Assembly (NCBI GenBank): GCA_022113835.1
Contig: JAILWY010000026.1
Location: 3,244,001 to 3,308,000 of the forward strand
Source: Atopsyche davidsoni
Taxonomy: Eukaryota; Arthropoda; Insecta; Trichoptera; Hydrobiosidae
Reading direction: 5' to 3'
Length of the DNA stretch: 64,000 nucleotides
Positions 23,732-35,227 of this stretch are shown here, in pieces (the first letter of the stretch is position 1; every line of letters begins with the position of its first letter). The notes under the pieces are model-generated. The model had not been told where the DNA came from, ran no database searches, and worked only from the letters and a program-made list of their open reading frames with translations. A program made the position numbers and the translations under genes.

Positions 23732-23769
23732 GCAAATAAAAATGAAGAAACCTGCTATCGCCGAGAATT

Positions 23770-24482
23770 TTAACCCTTTGCACTCGAGCCCGTTTCTGCG
23801 CGGACTAATCAGCAACTCGAAGCGTTCCGTAGCGCTTTTGGTGAATTTCTTATCTGTAACTTAAAATGATCACACACACAAATTAATACATAAAACTTTT
23901 ATATATTAATATTTAATGTATTGTACACCTTTACGAATACTATTTCGTAAACATAAGTCTTTGTAAATCCGAGGTAACTTTTCGGGACAAGTATCGCAAT
24001 AGTATGTCGTTTGATGTCTTTTGCCGGGTTTATTATACATAGTATCTTAATGGTATTAAATATTATAAAGCAAACAAAATAATGGTGTGATAAGTGAATG
24101 GAAAGCTAATTAATATTGTAGGGGAGAAAAAAGTCTATTCCTCAGTGCAATATAAGTTTAAACAAATAAGGACCTTCAAATGAATGATTACAATATATGG
24201 GTTGATTAGGTACACATCTAGTCCTTTTGCCATGGCTGTCAAGGTCGAGCTGAGACCGCTGTCCATGGTGCAGTCTTCTATCTTAGATAAGAAATTCTTA
24301 CGTAGTTTGAAAGGGACATCATCTTTGTAAAATTATATAGGCAGTGTTTAGGAACGAACTTTAAAGAACAAGATCACATAAACATAAACAAGTTATCACC
24401 ATAAATAGTTATCACCGCACATCGAATTTCCGCACCAAATAAAGTGGTGACCGAGACGCACCTCTCGAGTGCAAAGAGTTAA
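23770..24482 (-). mobile_element. piggyBac-family transposon relic
   Basis: The element is flanked by TTAA at 23770-23773 and 24479-24482, the piggyBac target site. Terminal inverted repeats follow: CCCTTTGCACTCGAG on the left and CTCGAGTGCAAAGAG on the right, 14 of 15 matching. At 713 bp including targets it is far shorter than a full element of about 2-3 kb. It still keeps the end of a transposase gene on the minus strand. It is a deletion derivative. The right end lies only about 40 bp from the splice acceptor of the exon candidate at 24523. Confidence 0.85.
23906..24040 (-). pseudogene. piggyBac transposase C-terminal remnant
   Basis: The minus-strand frame from an ATG at 24040 to TAA at 23906 reads through KPGKRHQTTYYCDTCPEK and then LCLRNSIRKG. 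This matches the end of piggyBac transposases, where a cysteine-rich zinc-binding domain (T-x-Y-Y-C-x-x-C-P, then a Cys-rich helix with F-x-K-Y-H) closes the protein. Several of the last Cys/His positions are replaced (CFxKYH-like became SIRKGV). The catalytic DDD domain is absent. The 44 codons are a remnant, not a gene. Confidence 0.75.
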
Positions 24483-24522
24483 TACAAAAATTTAATCTTC
24501 TTCATCAAGTTTCTCTCCTCAG

Positions 24523-24770
24523 AGGAGGTTGGCGACCATTTCACTGAGCATATACTCATACTGAACCAGTATAGTTTGTCTCCGGGTCTTTCTACACCGC
24601 ATGCAAAAAGTCTGCGTATTGCTGCTGCCCCAAAACATTATTATATATCATTTTCTTACCAAGCTCTGGCGTTTAGAACTGATACTCTTTCTACAGCAGG
24701 CTACAGAAACAATAGCAGAAGCCCCCCATCTCGATATGGTACCTCCAATCATTCCAAGTCCAATGAGTAA
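24523..24770 (+). CDS. Candidate terminal coding exon, unrecognised protein
   Basis: A very strong 3' splice site (AAGTTTCTCTCCTCAG, AG at 24521-24522) precedes a frame that is open for 81 codons to TAA at 24768-24770. The exon would start with two bases of a split codon. The translation has a mixed first half (EEVGDHFTEHILILNQYSLS) and a Ser/Arg/Asn-rich, probably disordered end (RSPPSRYGTSNHSKSNE). Composition is clearly unlike the AT-rich surroundings. A canonical AATAAA lies 17 nt after the stop, which would give a very short 3' UTR. I do not recognise the family. If real, it is the last exon of a plus-strand gene entering from upstream. The alternative is a retrocopy fragment or chance. 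Confidence 0.35.
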
Positions 24771-24786
24771 ATTGTTTTGAACCTCT

Positions 24787-24792
24787 AATAAA
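24787..24792 (+). terminator. Canonical poly(A) signal AATAAA
   Basis: AATAAA just after the stop of the preceding exon candidate. The hexamer is common in AT-rich DNA, so only the position makes it interesting. Confidence 0.3.
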
Positions 24793-27700
24793 TTTTAATA
24801 TTAATAGATATTTTTCACCAAAATATTTGCTGTTAACATGAAAAAAATTATAAAATATTTTACACAAAATGGCTAGTCAACAACATGAACAAATAAATAT
24901 ATTTAAAAATATAGTTAATATACAAATTAAATTTAGCGTTAACAAACGCTCATAAATAAAAGAAGGCTTGGAGTTTTGGTTTATGATATATTTAGAAAAT
25001 AAAAAAGAAATACCTTATCCTCTAAAAACTTTTAACATTTTTGTTGACCTCTTTGCGTATTTGGTGTTTTCTCAAAAAAGTAAAGTTGCCTGTAGAACAT
25101 TAAAATGTTTTTAAAACAAATAAAAAATCATCTTAACTGATAAGGTGTATCAGTAAATGCATTTTTTATTTTATATTGTATCTCCATGTGTAATTTACTA
25201 AGTAATAAGTCTTTAGTTGGCAAATATTCGATAAATCAATTTTTTTCGGTACGTTTTGCACATTATATGTAAAAACATTCTTTATTTTATTTTAAAGTTT
25301 GCAACCAAGGTTTATCTATAAAAAAATATCGAAACATTATTAATATTATTAAAAAACTACTGTGCAAAAGAAAAAGATAAATTAGAAATAAAATCAATTA
25401 GAAACAACCACTATAAATAATAAAAATAATCACGTTGATTTATATTTACGATATAATGAACATAATATATTCCAAGAAAAAAATATCCAATATAAATTTA
25501 GAAGAAAATAACAAATAATTTGCTTTGACACATGTTCTACAGGTTTTGTATATTTTTTATTATATTCCTTAGTAAACAAGGTGAATATCGTGTTAATGCT
25601 CTTTTTCTTTTAAAATGACACTCTTATTGTAATGAATTTATATATATATAGATCTGAGGATACAGAAACGAGATATCATTTACGAGGGCTTGGGATTGAA
25701 ATCCATCAGTGGATGGGGTTTCTAATAGTAAAATAATGTGCATTTAAACGCTAAGCACCATTCAATAAATGCTGACATCATGGTTAAGCTACGTTATGTA
25801 ATAAAAAAATACAACTAAGAGATTTATCGTATATGAATTGTTTTATTTTAGTTTATTACTCTCTTTCGTTTAACTCCTGCATCATTAATAAAATATGTAC
25901 TTATATTATATTTATAAGTTCAATAGAACATGCACGATGCATCATTTAGATTTTTTAGCAAGAGATAACAGTAAATTAAAAAATGATAGATGAAATCACT
26001 GATGTAACCGCTAATCAGAACCTATGGATAGGACCGTTAAAGCATGATTAAACTATAATTAAACTGAGCATTATTTTCCTTGTTTACGAATATCAAATTG
26101 TTCTTTAAGTATTATTGGATGTTTTTTCAGTAATCACGAAATACCCACAGTCACCAATACACAAAATTAAGCATGCCATCATCACCTCTGCTTGAAATTA
26201 CGAATTTATTGAGACTTGAATCTCTTGCCCAATCACGAAAGAGATGCTGGCTGAGATAAAAGCAATTGTAATACGAGCATCATTAAGTGCCGAGAAGAGT
26301 GTCTATTTCCTGAAAATCTGTTTATTTTCATAATTTCATGGACATGTTTTTTGTGCAGTTTTTGATGATTTGAATACAAAGAGGTTCGTTTCCTTTAAAG
26401 TGAATTTATGATCTTCAGGCAGATCCTGCAAGGCCGTCGGTGGCCGTGACAACGACCCGACACGAGTATTATGTCACCCAAAATTATATAAATTCAATAT
26501 CAAAACATTAGATAATAGCTGTCAATATGAGATATTAATTGATTTTATCAAAACATTGTTAAAGCTGTTTTTCAGAATGTACGATCAAAAGCTTTTTATT
26601 ATTTACAAATTTGTATTTTAGTGAGCATTTTGTTTGGTTGACACTTTTGAATAATTATAATCATAAAATAAAAATTTGAATAAATTGCAAACAGCAATAT
26701 ACTTTAGATTATGCACAATGAAAAATTACTGTGTTTATTAACTACACTACCAAGTTTTTTTCTACTTCAACATCTATTACACTGCCAACATTTATAATAT
26801 ACCAAAGAATTAAAAAAAATCATCGTTACCCCAGACCTAAGAGATATTTAAAGATCCAAAGCTTTGGAATGGTGGATTGGTTTATTTTCTTAGATACATC
26901 AATAAACTAAGAAGATTTTGTTATTAAAATTATGACAAAATTTTATATTATTCTAACATTTGTATTTCTATTATTACATAATTTATATAAGATATAGTTC
27001 TATAAATTAAATGTTTTTAAACATCCAGTTTTGATCATAATTTGATTTAAAATTTTTATGTACATCGATTAAGTTTTTGTATATAAAAAACTTTAAATAA
27101 CAATATTTGATTTTCACCATTATATTATTATTTTATAAAATACAATGTTTTTTAGTTTTATTCTAGTGTACGTTCATATTTGTGATTAATTTAAAGTGTA
27201 AAATTACCGTGTAATTAAAAATGAATCACCAATCATGCAAAAACGTGTATAATATTGTAAAATGAGGAAATTATTACCTTTACAAAAATTACATCATAAT
27301 GTACGAAATCTTTTTGTTATCTCAGAAAGACTTTGTTAAGAAGTCATCATATTTAAAGATTTATTATACATTGACTGTAACCATCTTAATTACAAACGAT
27401 TACAATTTATTAATCATAAATTTAATCTAATAACAATGTAGAAGAATGCTTCAGCGATGTACTTGTAACACCACGAACAAAAAGGAAACAATTATCTTAA
27501 ACTGTTTATTATTTTTTAAGTGCTTTAAATAGCGCCATAATGTAGCAGGAAGAATATCTTTATCACCTTAAATTCTCGCATTTTAATCAGATACCTGTAT
27601 GTTATTGTAGGCTACAAAGCCAGTGCATAAACTATTATAAGACAAATTTATTGAATGATTTTGTATGATTTATTGATTGACGATCCACGAGCTGACAAAT

Positions 27701-28139
27701 AATTCCACCTACGCAATTTAAGAAATACTCGTTTATTGTATCCGACCTGAAAATTAACATAATCTGTATATTTGAATGGAACACAGAGAAACTCCGTTAT
27801 AAAATCTACCCATTGACCTCATGACAACAAAATATACGCTCTGTAAAAATATGTCTGTGATAAATATGTATTTTTATTTAATTCATCTTCTATCCTATTT
27901 TAATAGACATTGAAAACCTACGTAAAACCCATTTTCAGTGCTATTTGGAATAAGACATTTACGTTCACGTGTGAGTATTTTATTATAATAAACTCCTGTA
28001 CATCTCAGAAAAATTCATATCTCGGATCATAAATTCATTCGGCGTACGTTGATTTATTTTTGTGAATCACGTAAGAACCCCATTTTTTTCGATTAATTCA
28101 AAGAATACATTTTAAACCTCACGTCTAACTATATTAACT
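24793..28139. other. AT-rich non-coding stretch
   Basis: About 3.3 kb with many A/T runs. No open frame, RNA or mobile element is recognised. Confidence 0.5.
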
Positions 28140-28345
28140 TACGTCATGCATTTAGTTTCGGTCGTGAACTTGAAGTTAAATTGATTAGCAATCAGTCGAT
28201 GTAGGTCGACCGAGTGTTCATTGATACCTCCATTCGATATCGTAGGAAGTATATGCGGGTCTACCTGGGCAGGTATTGCCCGCAGTCTCCATTCAGCTAG
28301 CCTGGCTTCTCGGAAAAACTAACTGTGGATTATTGAACGCACGTC
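28140..28345. other. GC-richer pocket with a small hairpin
   Basis: CTGGGCAGGTATTGCCCGCAG (28266-28286) can fold (GGGC with GCCC), inside the larger TGCGGG and CCCGCA. No gene is seen. Confidence 0.25.
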
Positions 28346-31300
28346 ACACATTACCGGCAAAAATAATAACCTTATTTCAGTTATATTTAAATGAATCATT
28401 GACTGGTTTTTGCGCTTCGATGAACATTCTCGAAACTGGATCGTGAATCAGAGTTTTTATTTATTACAGGTTTAATATCTGTGCTACATAAATTCTATAA
28501 GTTATTCAGAGTTATTTTTATATACCTGTTCTAATCTAAGAAAAAAAAAACTATAGCTTCAATGTTATTTTTGTCTGCATGTTGAGTTTTTTGAGATATG
28601 TCTCATAGACATAAATAAATGCACATCAAAAAAAAAATCATTTTTTCTGAATTGCTTTTATGCTTGAAAGTTCTAAATATACTTGGTCAATAATAACACT
28701 AGAAATAAGAAGTATTATCATTTTTTTAAATGGGGATCTTATTTTAATGCATAAGTGATAATTATAGTAAAAATAACATTATCATATCTATGATCTTTAT
28801 AAAAGAATGTCGTTGTAGAATATAAATGAACAGCTCTTCAAATATTTTAACGCTTTTTATATGTGTAGAAGGTACTAATCATATGAATTTAAAAAAAAAT
28901 ACTTTTTTTAATACACAAAAAATAAATTGTATGCAAAAGGTACTAATGTGAAGAATAAAAGGACACCATTGCAAATCTTAGTAATACGCAAAAAAAATGT
29001 GTGCAAAGAGTACTTTACACGAAGAACGTAAAATAAAAATTAGAAACCGGTTCTTCTGAAATGATTGGTTCATTTAAATATCCTTCTTCATAACAAGCAG
29101 CATAAACGCAGGTCATAATTGGGCGAGCGACGTTTAACCACAATATTCGGGGGAGGTAGAAAATGAGATAATGCCAGCAGTTTGGTGAAAAATTATGGAC
29201 ACGTTTTGGAGTGCATTCACTCTTATCTCCGCATACTTGTATACTCCAACTTAGGTAATATGTTATGCTTCATGCTATATTTTACACAGCACACAGTCAG
29301 CTGATTCCCTGGAGATTTGGAACAAAAGAAAAATATCGCTTTCTTTATCGTTTGTAGAAAGATCTCATCTTCCAGCTATTTGTTAAGTATTCATATGCGT
29401 TTCTAGCGAATAATATTACTATGTGTATGAAATAAATTTTTCTATAAATATGTAATACGTAAAATTTGTGAAGCTATGCCGTAATATTAGTCGGATAATG
29501 TTTATGTTTATATATTCAAAATTGCAAAACTCTAAATACAAAATGTGAAATAAATATTTTTTAAGGACATTGTGTATGAAATATTTTGGGCTAGAAGTAT
29601 TTTTCTTTATAAAATTTATATGCTTAAATATGTGTAAAAACAGTTAATAAAATAATTTTGTTATAAATACGGTGCACTTTTCTATAAATTTGATTTTAAA
29701 ATTAATAGAAATAATTATAAGCATTGTGATATAATTGAGCTATTTTAATAAAAAAATATTTATTAGAATTTTTTAAATTTATTAATCGTAATTAATTATA
29801 CATTGCATATTAATGCGTAAACTCACAAAAATAAGACTGGCTTGTCAGTTTATCAGTTAAATATATTGAATATTTTTAATTTCATACAATTCATTTGAAT
29901 AAATAGGAATATAGTTATGATGATAACATAAGACTGATGATGCAATGTCTAAATTTAGGAGTTAATATCTTGTTCTGTACCTTTTTTTGCTGGAATTCCA
30001 CATATTGATAAAAACGTGTTTGATCCTTCTCTTCTAAGGCCGTGAATCAGGCGCCAGTTACGATCAAAGGTAGATATATTACGGTAAAGGTATACATTAC
30101 GTGATTGATAACGCTTGTCACAAATTTTATTACGTCATAAGAATAAAGATTGACAGATTGAAAAAAAAATAACAAATTGATTCGACTCCTGAAAGTAAAT
30201 ACAAATCGTCTTGGATGAAACTAAAATTGGCGTGTCCTGAATCCCACCAGTTTAGGATTCACTTGTAAGAACAGGGACCAATTCTTTCCTAGATACAGTG
30301 GAATAATTACTAAGCTAATAAGCAAATTATCACGTTTTATTAGCTTTTTTTAATATTGCAATAAGATTTTTGTTATTTTACCAAGAAGTCAATGGAATGG
30401 AATATTGTAATTAAAAATACTATAAACTATTAACACTTAAAATAGTACAACAAGTACAATGCATACAATTTTTTTGAGAAATAACATAGATTCGCGTATA
30501 TATTTAACATCTCTTCTTGAGGAGGTTTAAAGTCAACATTATGTTGATTTAATCACGATGGCTGAATAAAATATTTAAGATAATGCTATAGGGTGTGATA
30601 TAATGGTGTGTTTCTATATTTATTTAAACGAATTACCCAGTTAACTTTGGCAGTAAAGAGTTCCCAAAGTCAAACATTTTTTTGAAGCCGATTCATCATC
30701 ACATCCTGGATGATATTGCAGAAATCGTGTTCTTTTGATAATTTGGAGAACGCAAATCTCGCAACGTAATAATTTAATTAAAGATTATGATATTTATAAT
30801 ACACGGTTATGTTATGATCTTAAACATTTTTATACACTGACTTACGAATTTAAAAATCAAATTGAAGCAAATAATTCGGTCTTCAACGATAGATAGTATT
30901 TCCGGTTTCGGATAATTCAATATTCTAAAGTTTACTCCATCCATGTTGTAATTTATAGCAGAACTAAATTTTTGAAGGAAATAATCATTATAGGCCTGCA
31001 ATTATAAATGAAAAGGAACAATTTTATTACTAAATGATTCCCCGTTAACATTTCTGTTTTTAGAAGGTATCTTTTACTAAATGTAGGTACTTATACTAAG
31101 TATTGTTTTATTTAGATACATAAAAAAAATTACTTTTAAAAAAAAATTACATTTTTCATTTTTAAAATAATTAAGGCGATTTATTTAAAAATATAAGGTT
31201 TGGTAGTAAAATCTTCATCTCTAATAAATGTTGTAATATAATGTGAAAAATTTTAATGATGTATTAATGTGAATATATGTAAACCTTAATACAGTGACTA

Positions 31301-32910
31301 TTTGTTTTCACTGTATTCATTGTCTGCCGGAAAGCACATTATTTGTCCAGAAAAGCTGTTGCCTGAGGCATCTCTAAATATTTGTTTTAAATTATCTTGA
31401 GTGGTTTATCTAAGTGTTGGATTTTAAGTTATATCACTATATTTGTATAGCTTGCTATTTAACTACGACAAAGACCAAAAACGATCACAGTTCTTAAGCT
31501 TCGGGATGAAAATAAAAATGCTGCATGTCCTAAATATATCCAATGTGTCTTACTCAATCACCATAAAGCTATTTTTGGTTAAGTTAGAGTTAATAAAACG
31601 TCAAGAGCTTTCAAGATAAATCAAACATCTTACACATATCGCTACTGAAAAGCTTTAAAATAAGAGAAAAGGACGCAAACTAGTGATAGAGAAGGTTGTT
31701 GGTCACTAAGTGTCACAATATATTATTTCATTAAAGATCATAAATTTATATATTTTTTAAAACGTAAATAACGCAATATAGTATTACTATACATGCCAGT
31801 ATTTTTTTAACTTAAATATTATATTAATTTTTAGCTTTTTTAAGTTATGTATATTAAACGGCATAAGAGAATACTTGAATTGAACTGAAAAATTGATAGC
31901 TTTTTCGTCCTTTAAAGGCTTCAAATTTATTTAAAATAAGCCGAATCAATTTACGGATGATACTCTTAAAGGTATTACAAAACATTTTATCATCTTGTGT
32001 TTCCAATCAACTTTAAGTCAGGGGGAGTTCATTTCAAACAAGAGTGCCATATATCTTCCACTTGAAAGCTCTTTGATAATCTCAAATTAGATTCTTTTCC
32101 AATTGCAGTCATAAACCAGACGCGGCTTATAGCCGAGAGAGAGAAGAAAAAAAGCATCCTTTCGCTTCTGTGCGTTGTTCGTTTCCAGTCTTCAGAATAT
32201 TTTATTTAAAACGTTTATTGGATATCGTCAGCTGTGAAAATTCGATCTCATTCCAGTATGATAGTAATATTTTAATAAAACTTCCGTGATTTATGCTGGG
32301 TTTAAAGGAATGGTAGTATTTCACTTTACAATCATATCATTCGGGAATGAGAAGTCAAAATCCACACTTTTTAGTAGGCAGGTATTTAGACAAAAAGGCA
32401 ACCATAATATAAAAACGGCATCACACAGGATTTTTTTTATCTATTGTATTTGTAGAAAAACAAACTGCAAAATTAAGTACTCCACCCAATTTCCAACCCA
32501 AATTGGCAAGCTATGAGTTATTCGTATTTGTAGCAATTAGTTAGTTCTCAAAACGAAATTTTACTTAATAAGCAAAGTATTACAAGTTCACTTAAAAAAA
32601 GGTTAATTTTTAAAATGGCTCCTTTTATGTTTAATTTGTATATTTAGTTTCCCGAAAGCAGGTTTAAAAAGTTTTTTAATATAGCCATTATAGGTATTCT
32701 GCAAATTGCTTGCAAAACGTCAAAATCCTAAGGCGTATTGAATAAGATAGTTTAAAGGCTGCTTTTAAAATATAAATCAACATATGTCGTGCTACGTTGC
32801 CAAAGCGTGCACAAAATATGATAGCAATTTCAAAATATAGCAAAATAGGCTGTGCATTCAAGTTGCAAGGAATTCTTTATTTACAAAAATATTTCGGTGC
32901 TATTATTCAC
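28346..32910. other. AT-rich non-coding stretch
   Basis: About 4.5 kb without any supported gene, RNA or mobile element. The 64-codon minus frame at 30807-31001 has no support beyond its length. Confidence 0.5.
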
Positions 32911-33065
32911 CTGAGGGAGCTGTAACGGCGCCCGGCTTCCTTTCCGTCTCCTCGCCAGGTGATGGATGACCTGGCGGTCCATGCAGAGCGTCTCCGAGGA
33001 GCTCGGAGGAGCAGCAGCGCAGGAAATGCAGCGTGAAGCGTCTCGACTGCGCCTGATCTATGGCC
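32911..33065 (-). other. Candidate 155-nt exon, GC-rich, unrecognised
   Basis: On the minus strand a pyrimidine-rich acceptor (CATCTATTCCCTCCTAG) abuts a 155-nt GC-rich block that ends in CTCCCTCAG followed by GTGAAT, a good donor. All three frames avoid stops over most of the block. One contains an internal ATG with MDRQVIHHLARRRKGSRAPL, another reads CCSSELLGDALHGPPGHPSP. No family is recognised. The opposite strand also has a strong acceptor-like tract (TTTCCGTCTCCTCGCCAG, ending at 32958), so the transcribed strand is not certain. It may be a coding or a non-coding-RNA exon. Confidence 0.3.
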
Positions 33066-34984
33066 CTAGGAGGGAATAGATGACTCAAAGACTTATAATT
33101 TTTCGTTTCAGTGAAAGCAGTATAGTCTGGGGTTATTTTTGGGATTGAAGAACACTTTAGATTTTGCATTTTAATGAAACCTAATCGCATACTCAAATGC
33201 GTGCTCTGAGTTCTTTTATAATTATTAAAAAAGCGATGACACCAAAAAGTTTTTTTGTATTTATTATTTAAATCAATAAGTTTTGCTTTCTGTTCTGCAC
33301 AGAAGCGTAATCAAAGAAGTCGCTCTGATCTTCGTGGAATATTCGCATCTGCATTTGGTGGAATCGGTGCATTTCGTTTTATGGTCACTGATGTTTCCAA
33401 ATTTATGCAAAAATATTCCATTAAAATCAAATAAGCGAGGCAAATAAAACTGCGTTTCCAATATGGTGCTCTCTCCCCTTTCACCACCACCCACAAAAAC
33501 CAGGGAGAAGGCATAATAGGACGCAATAGTTATTACAATAGACGAAAATAAAAATTATTTAATTTTTCTACACATAGGAAGTTTTCAGGCATTGCATAGG
33601 TTTAAATATATTTTAAAACAGTTTTAATTTGATAGTTATGATAATCATAAGTAACGTTTTCAGTATTCATCTAAAATCTAGAGAATTATAAAATAGTGTT
33701 ATTATCAAACTAGCCTTTGTTGGTGTGAATGTATAAAATTTATCAACCTATTTTATATTTTGCAGTAGGGGAGGAAATGTAAACATATTTAAACTGAAGT
33801 GCAGTAAATATACTGTGAATTGCATTCTGGCTGTGGTGTTGGGAGCTATTGTTCAGCAAATGAAGCTTAATCTGATATTTTCATGAGGCGATGTGCATTG
33901 CATGTTATTGAACGGATGATGTTTACAGGACTGTGATTGAAAAACTCGTATGTGATAAAAAAAATATGAAAATATATATTATATGTAGCAATTTACACTA
34001 TGTAAAATTGCAATCTTTTCTCTGTATTCAAATATGTTAAACGAAATTAATTTACGTATTTACTAAGTGCATTGAAAAAAAGTGTTCATTTTATCAAATC
34101 TAAAAGCTTTTCATTGTGTTAATATTAATTTTAAATCAATATTTAAAAAAAACGATTATTTATTTGTGGTCTAGCTAAAAAAATTATTGGTTGTGCGCAT
34201 CAAAATGCCAACTCTGATTGTTTATAATAAATAATATAATACAAAATAAAATAAAAATTTTACTTGAAAATATTTCTGTGTATATTTTAGAGAATAAAAA
34301 TGTGTTTTAATTAGATCAAAATGCAAGCATATTTTTCGAATGAACCAATATGCTTACAAAATCTTTAATACTTTAAAATTTATGCTTGACAAGCTCCTTT
34401 TTTTTTTATTAAGTATGGCCACTTTACATGGGTCGATCAACTGCTTTTTTTCCAGTACACGCGCATAATTCGAGTGCAAAAATGATTTAAACTTATTATA
34501 GCTGGATTTTTAAAAGTTATTTTGGGGCACTTCTACACTGTTTTACGCTGTAAGTACCAGTGCCGCCTCGTGATGACAGTATGGGGGAGAGTTTGTGCAG
34601 CGGCGGCGGGCGGTTTATTTAGTCAAAGAGAGGGGGAGACATCGATTGACATTTTACGGTAATATAGAAGGCTCGATGTCTGCCAGCGTTGCTAAAGTTA
34701 ATTATCTATCATACGCAAGTACATTCGCAGAATCGAGAATAGATTATAAATCGGTAAATTTTGACATCAAATATGAAATATTTAAAAAGACAAATAATTT
34801 TTTTGTCATATTTAAATTTTTAAGTAAAAATTAATTTAATTTATATATATTTTTTTAACATTTAAAATACGAAATCGTACTGTTTTATTTTTGTATTATC
34901 TATCGAATACTATAAAATATTTTTTCAAATTTATTTTTACGTGCATGTTTCAATAAAATTTATACAATTTACGTCTGACAAATC
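33066..34984. other. AT-rich non-coding stretch
   Basis: A small GC patch at 34560-34620 (GCAGCGGCGGCGGGCGG) stands out. Overlapping short frames near 33273-33526 have no support. Confidence 0.45.
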
Positions 34985-35227
34985 AAACAACCATTTCCCG
35001 TCTAGTGCCCCCACCCCCTCTGTGTGTAGTCCCAAAAGTGCCTCCGCCCCTGGTCTGCCCGGACCCAAACGCAGTTATCGTCCCGGCTACCGGGTGGTCA
35101 CCCGCGCGGAATGCAATTACCCGGCTGTCCCGCACACTCTTACATACAAACTTGACTGTATTCTTCTTGATCACTCGGTTACACGTGCGACTCGTGGAAA
35201 CTACTTAAAAAAAAAAAAAAAAAAAAA
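34985..35227 (+). repeat. C/G-rich segment ending in a 23-nt poly(A), possible retroposed sequence
   Basis: A GC-rich segment (about 34995-35135) and a short joining sequence end in an uninterrupted A run at 35205-35227. A GC-rich body with a pure A tail is the usual look of a retroposed RNA. No flanking direct repeat and no coding match could be confirmed, so this is tentative. Confidence 0.25.

Noticed and set aside
29930..29960. CTGATGATGC as a possible hammerhead box
   Set aside because: No complementary stem II and no GAAA box follow.
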